The notes under the pieces were generated by a model, which was given only the letters and a program-made list of their open reading frames with translations, searched no databases and was not told where the DNA came from. A stretch of DNA of 51,315 nt. Origin: Methanosarcinales archaeon (lineage in GTDB: Archaea; Halobacteriota; Methanosarcinia; Methanosarcinales; Methanocomedenaceae). Position 1 is the first letter of the stretch; each line of letters begins with the position of its first letter. Made by a program: the position numbers and the translations under genes. The DNA is taken from contig JAIOQW010000182.1 in NCBI GenBank assembly GCA_021108405.1, forward strand, positions 1-51,315, read 5' to 3'. This document shows, one piece after another, positions 16,156 to 24,554 of this stretch.

Positions 16156-17736
16156 TTATGTTACCACATCCTGGTTTACCGGGATGTTAAGAGTAAAAAC
16201 ACTGCCTTTATTCAGTTGGGAATTCACTTCTACCGTACCACCAAGTACATCTGTTACAAGCTTTTTTGTTAAATACAGACCAAGACCAGTACCTGCAATA
16301 TTTGTCTCAGGTGGCAGTTCAAGTCTTCCAAACGGTATAAAGAGCTTTGGAATATCTGTTTCATTAATACCAATCCCCGTATCTTTAATAGATATATCAA
16401 TATTATTGTTAACACATTTTGCTGTAAGTGTGATAGTACCTTCCATGGTAAATTTTACTGCATTTGATAGAAGATTAATAATACTTTGCAATAGACGTCT
16501 GCGGTTTGTACTCATTATAATATCTTCAATATCTACAATAAGTACCAGTCCTTTATCTTCAATATCTTTCTTGACCACTACTATAGCTTCATTTACCACA
16601 CTTCTTAATTCGAACTTCTCTATATAGATCTCAAGTTCTCCTGCTTCTATCTTTGAAATATCGATAATGTCAGATATAAGGGAAAGTAGATGTTTTCCTG
16701 ATGAATAGACTACCCCCAACTGTTCTTTTTGTTCAGGATTCAATTCTCCTGACCACCCTTCCAGGAGGATACCGGTAAAACCAATAATTGAGTTCAATGG
16801 TGTACGTAGCTCATGGGAAGTACTGGCTATAAATAAAGACTTAAGGCGGTCAAGTTCCTGCAGGCTTTGGTTGGCTTTTTCTAATTCTTTTGTCTTCTCT
16901 TTCAGTTGAGCAGTCCGCTTTTTTACTCTTAGTTCAAGTTCTTCATTAAGCTTTTTGATCTCGTCTTCTTGCGTTTTGCGTTCGGTAATATCCTCAAAGA
17001 CCAATACAAGACCCATAATTTTTCCATTACTATCTCTAATAGGTGCACTTCTATCATGAATTGGCAGTCTTGTTCCATTTTTTGTTATCAATTGTGTATG
17101 GTCTCTTCCATTAACAACAATACCTTCATCAAGAACATTTTTCACAGGATCTATAATCTGTTCACCTGTTTGTTCATCGACAATATTAAAAATGTCTACC
17201 AGTGGCTTACCAGTAGCTTCGTCCTTTTTCCACCTGGTAAGTGTTTCAGCAACAGGATTCATAAATATAATTTTACCTGATCTCTCTGTAGCGATCACTG
17301 CATCCCCTATGCTCTTTAGTGTAGTAGACAACCACTCTTCACTGTCTTTTATTTTTTTCTCCATCCTGCTTTTATATAATGCCATTTCAATAGATGCAAG
17401 TAGTTGCCTCTCCTGGAAAGGTTTGACAATATAGGCATACGGTTGGGTAGATTTTGCTTTATGTATCAACTCAACATCTGAATAAGCAGATAAAAAAATT
17501 ATAGGTATATCCAGTGTTTTTCGAATATGAGAAGATGCATCAATGCCCGTTCTTTTCCCATTTAAAACAATATCCATTAATATCAGATCAGGTTTTTGTT
17601 CAAGTGCAATATTAACTGCCTCGTTGGCACTGGCAGCTCGTCCTATTACCTCATATCCAATATTTATGATCGTAAATTCCAGATCTTCAGCTACAATAGC
17701 TTCATCTTCAACAATCAGTATTCTCGCATTCTCCAT
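16156..17736 (-). CDS. Hybrid sensor histidine kinase (REC-PAS-HisKA-HATPase)
   Basis: A 526-residue cytoplasmic kinase. An N-terminal receiver domain (ILIVEDEAIVAEDLE, phospho-acceptor D55) is followed by a PAS domain (about 140-260), a coiled coil, a HisKA box (SHELRTPLNSIIGF, the phospho-accepting His near residue 305), and an ATPase domain with N box (INLLSNAVKF), G1 (DTGIGI) and G2 (GTGLGLYLTKKL). No membrane segment is present. The first in-frame start is a TTG at 17760; the ATG at 17736 gives the MENARILIVEDE start that fits the receiver fold. The receiver is closely related to that of the next gene upstream, pointing to duplication. Confidence 0.9.
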   Translation of the reverse strand: MENARILIVEDEAIVAEDLEFTIINIGYEVIGRAASANEAVNIALEQKPDLILMDIVLNGKRTGIDASSHIRKTLDIPIIFLSAYSDVELIHKAKSTQPYAYIVKPFQERQLLASIEMALYKSRMEKKIKDSEEWLSTTLKSIGDAVIATERSGKIIFMNPVAETLTRWKKDEATGKPLVDIFNIVDEQTGEQIIDPVKNVLDEGIVVNGRDHTQLITKNGTRLPIHDRSAPIRDSNGKIMGLVLVFEDITERKTQEDEIKKLNEELELRVKKRTAQLKEKTKELEKANQSLQELDRLKSLFIASTSHELRTPLNSIIGFTGILLEGWSGELNPEQKEQLGVVYSSGKHLLSLISDIIDISKIEAGELEIYIEKFELRSVVNEAIVVVKKDIEDKGLVLIVDIEDIIMSTNRRRLLQSIINLLSNAVKFTMEGTITLTAKCVNNNIDISIKDTGIGINETDIPKLFIPFGRLELPPETNIAGTGLGLYLTKKLVTDVLGGTVEVNSQLNKGSVFTLNIPVNQDVVT

Positions 17737-17772
17737 ACATGTGTAACCCCGGTTTCCCAAATTAGTATATGA

Positions 17773-18897
17773 TCATTCTATGTATTGATGACGTGTAATA
17801 ACAATCCAGTTCTCCAGATAATATTTTAGTGCTCCGCTGCGTTTTACTGGAGTTGATGTGATTTCTACAACAAATTTTTCCCCATTCTTTTTTCTAAATA
17901 TCTGCTCGAATTTAGTTACTTTGTTGCGTATATTTTTATTGTTCAACCCTGGATTTTGCATGGATTCTTCAGTCCACCATGGATATGGAGCTTTTCTGCC
18001 TATAAGCTCGGATCCGGAAAAACCAGTCAGTCGTTCAACTGCCGGGTTCACATATCTAATAAAAGTATCAGGGTTTATAACTACTATAGGATTGGGAGAA
18101 TTGATCAGCAAGCCAGAACTGAATTCTTCGCTTTTGCGCAATGCTTCCTCTGATCTTTTACGATCTGTGATATTCCTGGCAATAATAATAACATTGATGA
18201 GCTTGCCTTTATTATCTTTAATGGGAACTCCTATATTTTCCCAATAGCTTTCACCTTTTATACCTGCCATTGTACTTTGATACTTGACGCCCATCCTGGT
18301 CTGGCCTGTACTGATAGTCTTTAAGCATGGACAGCCATCACACATTTTATCCATATTCGTAAAAGCCTTATGACAGGTCTTTCCGATCACATCAGGATTC
18401 ATATCAAGGGCTGTTCTATTTGCCCAGAGTACGTTCATATCAGGATCGATCAGCATTATCATATCAGGAGAACCGTCAAGTATGGCCTGTTTTTGAGCTT
18501 CACTCTCTTGCAGTGCGATCTCCATCTGTCTTCTGTCAAGAGCCATTTCAATAGATGCTAATAACTGTCTCTCCTGGAAGGGTTTAACAAGATAAGCGTA
18601 CGGCTTGATGGTCTTGGCTTTTTCTATGAGATCAAGATCTGAATGCGCAGTTAAAAAAATAATCGGAATATTCTTTTTCTTATGTATTTCATAAGAAGCA
18701 TCGATACCGTTCATTTGCCCTTTAAGGACAATATCCATCATTATCAAGTCGAGTTCAAGTTCTAATGCCTTTTCAATAGCAACTTTAGCAGTGCTGGCAC
18801 GACCTACTACATTAAAACCAATATTATCTATTGCCATTTCCAGATCTTCTGCTATAATGGCTTCATCCTCTACAATTAATATTTTCGCATTTTCTAT
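17773..18897 (-). CDS. Response regulator with two PAS domains; start codon apparently ATA
   Basis: The receiver domain has phospho-acceptor D in LIMMDIVLKGQMNGI and K in YLVKPFQERQL. Two PAS domains follow: one with a cysteine-rich loop (MCDGCPCLKTIS) and one with VNPAVERLTGFSGSELIGRK. The only in-frame ATG is at 18837, but starting there deletes the first strand and the acidic pocket. The frame is open further upstream and reads ENAKILIVEDEAIIAEDLE, collinear with the paralogue at 16156-17736. At the position of the paralogue's ATG there is ATA (18895-18897), with GGGGG just upstream. No ATG, GTG or TTG lies between the upstream stop (18949-18951) and 18840. Either AUA initiates, or the start was lost. 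374 codons from ATA. Confidence 0.75.
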   Translation of the reverse strand: MENAKILIVEDEAIIAEDLEMAIDNIGFNVVGRASTAKVAIEKALELELDLIMMDIVLKGQMNGIDASYEIHKKKNIPIIFLTAHSDLDLIEKAKTIKPYAYLVKPFQERQLLASIEMALDRRQMEIALQESEAQKQAILDGSPDMIMLIDPDMNVLWANRTALDMNPDVIGKTCHKAFTNMDKMCDGCPCLKTISTGQTRMGVKYQSTMAGIKGESYWENIGVPIKDNKGKLINVIIIARNITDRKRSEEALRKSEEFSSGLLINSPNPIVVINPDTFIRYVNPAVERLTGFSGSELIGRKAPYPWWTEESMQNPGLNNKNIRNKVTKFEQIFRKKNGEKFVVEITSTPVKRSGALKYYLENWIVITRHQYIE

Positions 18898-18942
18898 TTT
18901 AACCCCCGCCTGTATATTAGTATTGATATTCCTATTGTAATA

Positions 18943-18970
18943 AAATGCTCACTTAGTTCGCATTTTATTT
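18943..18970. repeat. Single R1 hairpin module
   Basis: AAAATGCTCACTTAGTTCGC followed by ATTTTA is a solitary copy of the third R1 module (compare 1-105 and 23263-23287), upstream of the REC-PAS gene. No other modules accompany it. Confidence 0.6.
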
Positions 18971-19069
18971 TTAAAGGTTATCGATCCTTATGATCTAATA
19001 TTGTGAATTATCCATTACTTAATATATATTATATTTGCACTTACAATTATTTAATATCTCTTGTTGAAG

Positions 19070-20524
19070 TTATTTGTTCAGTTCATTACACAGTTTACGA
19101 TATTTATCATTACAATCCAGTAGTGCCTTTTCAATACGTTTTATCTCTGTAGTATCTTTCACGGTTCCCAGCGCTGCCGGTTTCCCCAGATAATTAATAA
19201 GACTAACTGTCATATGCACTGTGGTCAATGTGTCATCATCTTTTCGTATACCAGAAAAATCAACTTCCAACGGTACATCTTCTCCTGCCATCATTCGAAT
19301 GTACCGCCCCTCAATCATCTCTATGTCATCAGGTGCTACTAGATCTCTAAAATCCCTCCCGATAATCTCTTCAATCGGATAGCCAGGTATCCTGGCAAAT
19401 GCTTCATTAGCAAATATGATCTTTTTATCCTGGATAAGAAATACTCCATCTTGAAGATTCTCGATTAAAGAACGATATTTTGCCTCACTCTCTTTGAGTT
19501 CATATTCTGCCTCTTTGCGTGCTGTGATATCCCTAAAAACTATCATATGAGCTGGTTTTCCGAGATATGTGATCCTGGCAGAATTAACTTCATGAGGCAT
19601 TTTTTTCCCGGACTTTGTAAGTAGTTCGACCTCATAGGGGGTAATAATCATTCCTTTGGAAAGATTTTCTGTTATAACCTTATGACTCATCGGGTTAATG
19701 ATCCCTACATCCAAATAGTTCTTACTCAGTATCTCTTGCTTTTGATAACCTGTGATCTCTTCCAGTTTATCAGTGACTTCCAATAACATACCATTGATAT
19801 CAATAATGATCACAGGATCTATCATAATATTGAAGAGCATCTTGAAGTGTTCCATGGCTCTGTTACGCCTGGTGATCTCTTGCTCTAATTCCAGGTTGGT
19901 TTTTAATAACTCAACTGTACGCTCCTGTACCCGGGTTTCAAGTTCAGCGTGCGATTGTTCCAGAGCATCCCTGGTATAGATCAGTTCATTTGTCCTTGCC
20001 CCCAGCTTCACAATAAGTTTTACTGTCTGGAAAAAGTGGTTTGAATATTTCATGATCGCCTCTTCTTTGACAACACGCATCTTTGAAGCTTCTTCTATTA
20101 ACCTTTCGGGATCAATATTGATTGATTTAGCTATGTGTTCGAATTCTTTTAAATGTTCATCGGAGAATTCCCGGGGGATAAATTGACCTGCAAACATAGT
20201 TCCTTTGTGTTGATTATTAATAATGATGGGTGCAACAAAATGTCCGCCATGAGCAAAGCAATACATGATGGTAGGTTCCTTTAATTTAAGGGCTGTTTTA
20301 CTCATCTTGACAAACGACCGAGAACAGCGCAGTCTCCCTTTTGTTGTTGATTGGATCAACTCACAAAAATCAGTTGGATTGCTAAAACAAGTAATAGGGA
20401 GACCATCGGGTAACAGGATCACAGAACTGATACCAGTAGTGGTTGCAAAACTATCCTGAATTGCCTGAAGGTCCTTATAATCAATAAGTTCCAGTAGTGA
20501 TGGTGATCCATCCATTTTATACAT
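19070..20524 (-). CDS. PocR-domain sensor protein with two PAS domains
   Basis: A 484-residue cytoplasmic sensor. It has an N-terminal PocR ligand-binding domain (about 1-170), with conserved cysteines in DFCELIQ, RLRCSRSF and YCFAHGGHFVAPII, a coiled coil (about 180-225), and two PAS domains (about 225-345, ending MIVFRDITARKEAE, and about 350-470, ending GTVKDTTEIKRIEK). There is no kinase, cyclase or HTH output. PocR domains sense small hydrophobic or diol-like ligands in bacteria. The missing output suggests it signals by contact with the neighbouring kinase or regulators. A second ATG lies 9 bases inside. The gap to the REC-PAS gene (18898-19069) holds only an R1 hairpin fragment. Confidence 0.85.
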   Translation of the reverse strand: MYKMDGSPSLLELIDYKDLQAIQDSFATTTGISSVILLPDGLPITCFSNPTDFCELIQSTTKGRLRCSRSFVKMSKTALKLKEPTIMYCFAHGGHFVAPIIINNQHKGTMFAGQFIPREFSDEHLKEFEHIAKSINIDPERLIEEASKMRVVKEEAIMKYSNHFFQTVKLIVKLGARTNELIYTRDALEQSHAELETRVQERTVELLKTNLELEQEITRRNRAMEHFKMLFNIMIDPVIIIDINGMLLEVTDKLEEITGYQKQEILSKNYLDVGIINPMSHKVITENLSKGMIITPYEVELLTKSGKKMPHEVNSARITYLGKPAHMIVFRDITARKEAEYELKESEAKYRSLIENLQDGVFLIQDKKIIFANEAFARIPGYPIEEIIGRDFRDLVAPDDIEMIEGRYIRMMAGEDVPLEVDFSGIRKDDDTLTTVHMTVSLINYLGKPAALGTVKDTTEIKRIEKALLDCNDKYRKLCNELNK

Positions 20525-20643
20525 CCCATATTATACTATCGACAGATAAAGTTAAATTCTTCTGCTAATTATAAATTAACAACTCAATAAAACTATTTAA
20601 TCATTTTGATTATATGGATGTTTTGAATAAACTAACTATCAAA

Positions 20644-20784
20644 GAACAAAATCCTCCCTTCGGTCGGATTTTCTTGACCGACATTCCAGAGGAATGGAGG
20701 ATTAAAAAATTTGTAGAATCTTCTAATCTTCGGCTCTTATAGAGCCTCAGGCAAGAAAATCCGAGCGTTAACGAGGATTTTGTT
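20644..20784. repeat. R1 element, tail-to-tail double copy
   Basis: It begins GAACAAAATCC on the plus strand and ends GAGGATTTTGTT, the inverted version, so two R1 copies face each other with outer ends outward. Inner hairpins include CATTCC/GGAATG (as at 5050-5156) and GGCTC/GAGCC (as at 1-105). The right end reaches into the cupin gene and supplies its last codons and stop. Confidence 0.85.
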
Positions 20785-21133
20785 TTTTCACAACAGTAAG
20801 AATCATCTTAAAAGGTTTTTGTGCTTCCAGCGAGTGAGGAACATCTGCTGGCATCACCACTACCTCACCCGTTTGGGCCGTGACATCCTTATCACCAATG
20901 TTTATATTCGCCTCTCCGTCCAGAATAAATACCATAGCGTCCCCTGGCGCAGAATGAGTACTCAACCCTTCACCTACATCAAATGCAAATAATGTTATAC
21001 TTACACATTTATTCTGTGCCAGCGTACGGCTGACAACTCTTCCTTCTTCATAATCAACCAGTTTCGCGAGTATGTGTGGTTCACTAAACGTGATGTTCTT
21101 TATTAGAGTAGTATTGCTCATTTTCTTTTCCAT
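20768..21133 (-). CDS. Small cupin-domain protein
   Basis: A 121-residue single-domain cupin. The first cupin motif is diverged ([24 protein letters not shown]) and the second reads [16 protein letters not shown]. Metal ligands would be His in THS, Glu or Asp in GDAM, and His in PHS. Function unknown; such proteins bind small ligands or act as enzymes. A strong Shine-Dalgarno (AGGAGG) lies 10 bases before the ATG. The start overlaps the 3' end of the ABC ATPase fragment by 50 bases, so it is the last gene of that operon. The final codons (KKQNPR and the TAA stop at 20768) come from an R1 element, so the original C-terminus was replaced or trimmed. Confidence 0.85.
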   Translation of the reverse strand: MEKKMSNTTLIKNITFSEPHILAKLVDYEEGRVVSRTLAQNKCVSITLFAFDVGEGLSTHSAPGDAMVFILDGEANINIGDKDVTAQTGEVVVMPADVPHSLEAQKPFKMILTVVKKQNPR

Positions 21134-21560
21134 TTAATAGTACCTCCTTAATATCCCCATCCCTGGAAAGCATATAAATCTTCCGAGCGATCCTGTTGAG
21201 CTCATTCGGGTTATGCGATACATACATGACAGTAAGTGTCCTTTTATTCAGCATATCACGAATAAGACCGATCATATCCTCTTTTAAAAGAGGATCCAGA
21301 GCACTGAACGGTTCATCCATAAGCAGGATATCAGGATCTATAGCAAAGGCCCTACCTATTGATACTCGCTGGGACATCCCCCCGCTCAACTGATGAGGAT
21401 AACAATTTTCAAAACCCATAAGACCCAGATTTTCTACAAACTTTTTGCCTATCTTTTTAGCTTCATGGTCTCCGGTCCCACGTACTCTTAAACCAAAACA
21501 GATATTCTCAAGCACTGTCTTCCATGGAATCAAACGCGGCTCCTGGAAGATATATCTCAT
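21084..21560 (-). pseudogene. ABC transporter ATPase, N-terminus deleted (SsuB/TauB type)
   Basis: A 158-residue remainder of an ABC ATPase. It keeps the Q-loop ([11 protein letters not shown]), the signature [14 protein letters not shown], Walker B ([12 protein letters not shown]) and the H-loop (VSHNPNE). The first roughly 80 residues, including Walker A, are missing, so it cannot bind ATP normally. The sequence begins exactly where the upstream permease gene ends, at a stretch (21541-21558) that fits both genes, indicating a deletion between similar short sequences. The closest relatives are importers for nitrate, sulfonate or taurine. It may still be translated but should be inactive. Confidence 0.85.
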
Positions 21561-22065
21561 GCAAGAGCATTACAAAACTTGTTTGATATACTTCTCCCAT
21601 CTCCAGAATATTCGATTCCACAGCCTGTACACCCTCAATTGTATTGATGTACATGATCGGCATGATCAATAGTGATGTAGCAGCGATGATCTGGGTATTC
21701 CCAATACCAAACCAGATCATGCACACTGTCACAAGAATAACGGGTGGCACACTCATTAAAGCCCAGCGTATTGGCTCAAGCAGACGTTTTATATCTACCT
21801 TTATCCCGGCCGCAATTCCAAAAATAATACCAACCAGACTTCCAAGTACCAGGCTCAGGCTGAATCTCTCAAGTGTGATCACTAAATTCTTCCAAAAATC
21901 CATGGTCCGGACCATTTCATTAAGAGCAAAAAATGTGTCATAAGGCGAAGCAATGATAAATTCAGATGAAATAATAGATAGTATTTGCCAGAGAAAGAGG
22001 AATAGACCTATTCCAAGAAGGCTATAACCAATTTCCCTTATCAGACAAATAATATAACCAATCAT
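21508..22065 (-). pseudogene. ABC transporter permease, C-terminus deleted (SsuC/TauC type)
   Basis: It keeps about 174 residues of a binding-protein-dependent permease of about 250. The N-terminal membrane segments (LLGIGLFLFLWQILSII), the SPYDTFFAL region, LGSLVGIIFGIAAG and PVILVTVCMIWFGIG are intact. It reaches LHEIYLPG, where the conserved EAA loop should continue, then runs into ATPase-derived DNA in another frame and stops at 21508. The last membrane helices are missing. The start codon overlaps the end of the binding-protein gene by 4 bases, the usual coupling in such operons. Confidence 0.85.
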
Positions 22066-23093
22066 TCTTCATATTGATAGTAGAATTCTTCATCCGGAAG
22101 CTTACCTCCGATCGAATCAGGTTCGAGATCCATGAAACATGAATACATAAACTCAAGTTCTTTTTTTGAATCTCTCGCAGGTACTGATTCGAAAATAGTA
22201 TAGTTCAGTGCTTCTTCAAAGGCAGCGGCATCCACACCTTCCACATATTTGGCTGCAAGAATTGCAGCTTCGTGTGGGTTTTGGGTTGACCATTTAACAC
22301 CCTCATCATACGCTTTACAGAAAGCCTCTATTGCTATGGGATTCTCCAGTATACCGGGAAGTGCTACAACACCTGCATTCGGAAGTCTTGGATCAGTCCC
22401 TGTTACGCTACCCCATTCCTCTTGTATGTCGATGACTCTTTCAACTGTTATTCCATTCTCTTGCGCTTTTCTAATGGTTTGTGAAGCCCCCGGTTCAAGT
22501 GTAATAGCATATTGAGCAGTACCGGCAAGCAGGTTGAGAGTGATATCAAGAGAAGATGAAACATACTGTATATCAAGATCTTTAAATGGATCTATTCCTT
22601 GTTGCTGGCAGATATATCGAAATACCAGATCCGGCTGGTCCCCTTTAAACGGCACATAGACTTCCTGAGCTGTAAGGTCATGAAGCGATTGAACAGAAGT
22701 ATTGCTGCTGATAACATAGAACACTCCCCATACAGAAATTTCAAGCAGTTTAAGATCTGTTCCTTTATTGTAGAATATACTGGCAACATTGCTCGGAACC
22801 GACACAAAATGTACATCATCCTGTGTCATCATTATTCTTAGTTGATCCGGGTTATTCCAGATAACCAGTTAAACATCATTAGCCACTTCATCAAGCATGT
22901 TATTTTCAACGATATAAGCCATTGGCATGACAAGTGGAGAAAATGGGCTGGAGATCACGATCTTATCTATTTTATCTGCATTTTCTACTGGCTCTTCCAC
23001 ATCTTTGGAAGTACAGCCACATCCCGCGATCACTAATATCAAGATTAGTAAAAAACAGCTTCGATTTAACCATCTTTTTGTTTTATATGTCAT
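22062..23093 (-). pseudogene. ABC transporter substrate-binding lipoprotein with an in-frame stop
   Basis: One continuous frame of 343 codons is interrupted by a single TAA at 22869-22871. The N-terminal part (residues 1-74) has a basic start, hydrophobic segment and lipobox (LILVIAGCGC), then KIVISSPFSPLVMPMAYIVE. After the stop, the frame continues with LVIWNNPDQLRIMMTQDDVH and a normal NMT1/SsuA-type binding domain (VPSNVASIFYNKG, GDQPDLVFRYICQQQGID). No frameshift is needed, so a nonsense mutation is the simplest reading. The distal part could restart at ATG 22832 without its export signal. It is the first gene of the operon, behind an operator shared with two other genes. Confidence 0.85.
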
Positions 23094-23141
23094 GGTTTCA
23101 CTTCTTATTTTTCAAAATGTTGTGAGAGTCTTTTAAAGCTG

Positions 23142-23197
23142 TTAGGGTTATAAATACTATACCCTAATAATATTCGGTTTGATATAGAAAACCTAAC
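23142..23197 (-). promoter_or_regulatory. Shared operator, copy 1 (ABC-transporter operon)
   Basis: A 26-base imperfect palindrome (23142-23167) has arms TTAGGGT and ACCCTAA around a 12-base AT-rich core. On the minus strand the core contains TATTTATAA, a good archaeal TATA box, about 55 bases from the binding-protein ATG. A third half-site, ACCTAAC, lies at 23191-23197. The same three-part arrangement precedes the genes at 23584 and 27684. A repressor bound here would block TBP access. Confidence 0.7.
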
Positions 23198-23262
23198 GGT
23201 ATAAAGCGTAAGCCATCATCAGAAAATAGAAAAAAGAATATTTGTAGACCTATGGTTTAAGA

Positions 23263-23287
23263 AAATGCTCACTTTGTTCGCATTTAC
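23263..23287. repeat. Single R1 hairpin module
   Basis: GAAAATGCTCACTTTGTTCG followed by CATTT is the third R1 module. It lies 14 bases from a full R1 copy (23301-23361), so it may be the outer part of a longer element. Confidence 0.6.
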
Positions 23288-23300
23288 CTGGGATTTATTT

Positions 23301-23361
23301 TAGTATATAATCTGTAAGATAATATACTCAAAAAAATTCGACCGAAGGGAGGATTTTGTTC
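23301..23361 (-). repeat. R1 modular palindromic element (61 bp)
   Basis: This copy is nearly identical to those flanking the SulP gene, with about three changes. It begins TAGTATATAATCTGTAAGAT and ends GGATTTTGTTC. The GTTC end lies 5 bases from the stop codon of the 72-residue protein gene. Confidence 0.85.
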
Positions 23362-23365
23362 TTAG

Positions 23366-23584
23366 TTATGATATTGATGCCTTAAGTAACTTATTCGGAT
23401 TATTCACGTATACCATATAATTCTTTACTGATAATAATACGATCTTTCCTTTAATTCCAATTACATTTCCCATATATTCTTTATTGTTCTTTGTCCAAAG
23501 GATTTTTAACCTGTCTCCAATCATTATTTTATTGCCATTTTTATCTTTCATAGAAATCTCCACTATTTTTTTATATATTTTCAC
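23366..23584 (-). CDS. Small SH3-like basic protein, function unknown
   Basis: A 72-residue protein. The central part (DKNGNKIMIGDRLKILWTKN, then YMGNVIGIKGKIVLLSV) has the alternating strand-turn pattern and GD-x-hydrophobic start of small SH3/KOW-like beta-barrels, which often bind nucleic acid or proteins. No family can be named. Evidence that it is real: no stop codons, a promoter with the shared operator 37 bases upstream, and ordinary composition. ATG 23584 or an internal ATG after 11 codons could start it. Its 3' end abuts an R1 repeat. The shared operator suggests joint control with the ABC transporter and the beta-propeller protein. Confidence 0.65.
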   Translation of the reverse strand: MKIYKKIVEISMKDKNGNKIMIGDRLKILWTKNNKEYMGNVIGIKGKIVLLSVKNYMVYVNNPNKLLKASIS

Positions 23585-23620
23585 AATTTTACCTCTAATA
23601 AGGTATATGCTTATAGATAA

Positions 23621-23680
23621 TTAGGTTAATAAATATCATACCCTAATTAATTTAGAATGAAACAGAATGAACTAACATAT
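23621..23680 (-). promoter_or_regulatory. Shared operator, copy 2 (72-residue protein gene)
   Basis: A 26-base element (23621-23646) with arms TTAGGTT and ACCCTAA around an AT-rich core; the minus strand reads TATTTATTAA as a likely TATA box. The distal half-site CTAACATAT starts at 23672, 25 bases past the palindrome. The intervening block ATTTAGAAT is shared with copy 3. Confidence 0.7.
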
Positions 23681-23787
23681 TTTAAAGTGAATTAATAATA
23701 ATTCCAGAGTTAATATGAACACGATCCGTAGTATTGAATCAGCGTTTACTCCTTTTGTTTTTTCTCCACCTCTTGATACCTTGTATA

Positions 23788-23848
23788 GAACAAAATCCTC
23801 CCTCCGGTCGGATTTTCTTGAGTACATCAAGTTATACTTGATATACTA
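23788..23848 (+). repeat. R1 modular palindromic element (61 bp)
   Basis: It starts GAACAAAATCC, has the GGATTTTCTTGAG closing arm, and ends with the AAGTTATACTTGATATACTA palindrome. Outer modules match the copy at 6255-6316. It lies in a 347-base gap (23585-23931); apart from this and the operator I see only short, unsupported frames there. Confidence 0.85.
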
Positions 23849-23931
23849 TAAAAAGTATCAATTCCTTAGCTGTCCTGTCGCAGTTAATATCGACATCTAA
23901 ATCATTATTAGACTTAAGGAATAATACTTAC

Positions 23932-24210
23932 TTAATCCTTTCCTTTCCACATAGCATAAGCAATTATCAGAAGCATAAGAAAAGCAAACACCGTTTTCAC
24001 TTCCTGCGACACAAGATCGCTTACACTTCCTGCGATTGACGTCGTAGCAATTCCCATTTCAAGATAAATAAAGTCAAGGAGAAGCCCGGCAACTCCGAAA
24101 CCTAAGAACAGATACGGGGCAGTGTCTAAAAAGATATTCCATATATCAAGAGCAATTCCCGTGGCAAGATCAGTGAAAGCATCCATCGAGGCCATGATTA
24201 CGAATTGCAC
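23932..24210 (-). pseudogene. Internally shortened DUF318-like permease fragment
   Basis: A 92-residue frame that opens like the N-terminus of the large DUF318/SO_0444-type permeases (LDIWNIFLDTAPYLFLGFGVAGLL) but then jumps to a C-terminal-looking tail with one hydrophobic segment (VFAFLMLLIIAYAMW). Intact members are over 300 residues, so most membrane segments are missing and an internal deletion is likely. It overlaps the end of the ArsR gene by 13 bases, the usual arrangement for a metal- or arsenic-responsive efflux operon. A genuine small membrane protein cannot be excluded. True start is probably the ATG of MASMDAF or MDAF. Confidence 0.5.
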
Positions 24211-24548
24211 TCCATCACATGCTTCCGGCAGAGGTCTATTATTGCCCAGACATGGTCGTCCGCAATATAGTATACAGCAAATTTTCCATCTTTTCTGACC
24301 CGTACAAGGTCAAGCTGCCGCAGAACTCGTAAACTGTGTGAGATTGCAGATTGTGTCACGTCAAGCATATAATCGAGTTCGCAAACGCACATCTCCTTTT
24401 TGGATAGCAAAAAAAGAATTTTAAGTCGTGTTTCAGAATGAATCGCCTGGAATATGGCAGATATCCTGGTTATCACCATCTCATCTGGGATGTCCTGAAT
24501 AATCTTATTTAGGAGTGGATCGTCAATACGCGGACAGTGTTTGATCAT
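24198..24548 (-). CDS. ArsR/SmtB-family metal-responsive repressor
   Basis: A 116-residue winged-helix regulator. The core (AIHSETRLKILFLLSKKEMCVCELDYML, then VTQSAISHSLRVLRQLDLVR and the wing VRKDGKFAVYYI) is typical of ArsR/CadC. CVCEL in helix 3 is the classic cysteine site for As(III), Sb(III), Cd(II) or Pb(II). C-terminal CRKHVMEC may supply further ligands. A perfect 16-base palindrome lies 6 bases upstream of the ATG, so it very likely represses itself and the overlapping permease gene. Confidence 0.9.
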   Translation of the reverse strand: MIKHCPRIDDPLLNKIIQDIPDEMVITRISAIFQAIHSETRLKILFLLSKKEMCVCELDYMLDVTQSAISHSLRVLRQLDLVRVRKDGKFAVYYIADDHVWAIIDLCRKHVMECNS

Positions 24549-24554
24549 GAATAC

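Noticed and set aside
22869-22871. Pyrrolysine readthrough of the binding-protein stop
   Set aside because: The codon is TAA, whereas pyrrolysine is encoded by TAG.
23715-23900. A 61-codon frame running into an R1 copy
   Set aside because: Half of it is repeat sequence, with no domain and no clear ribosome site; it may only be the edge of a lost gene.
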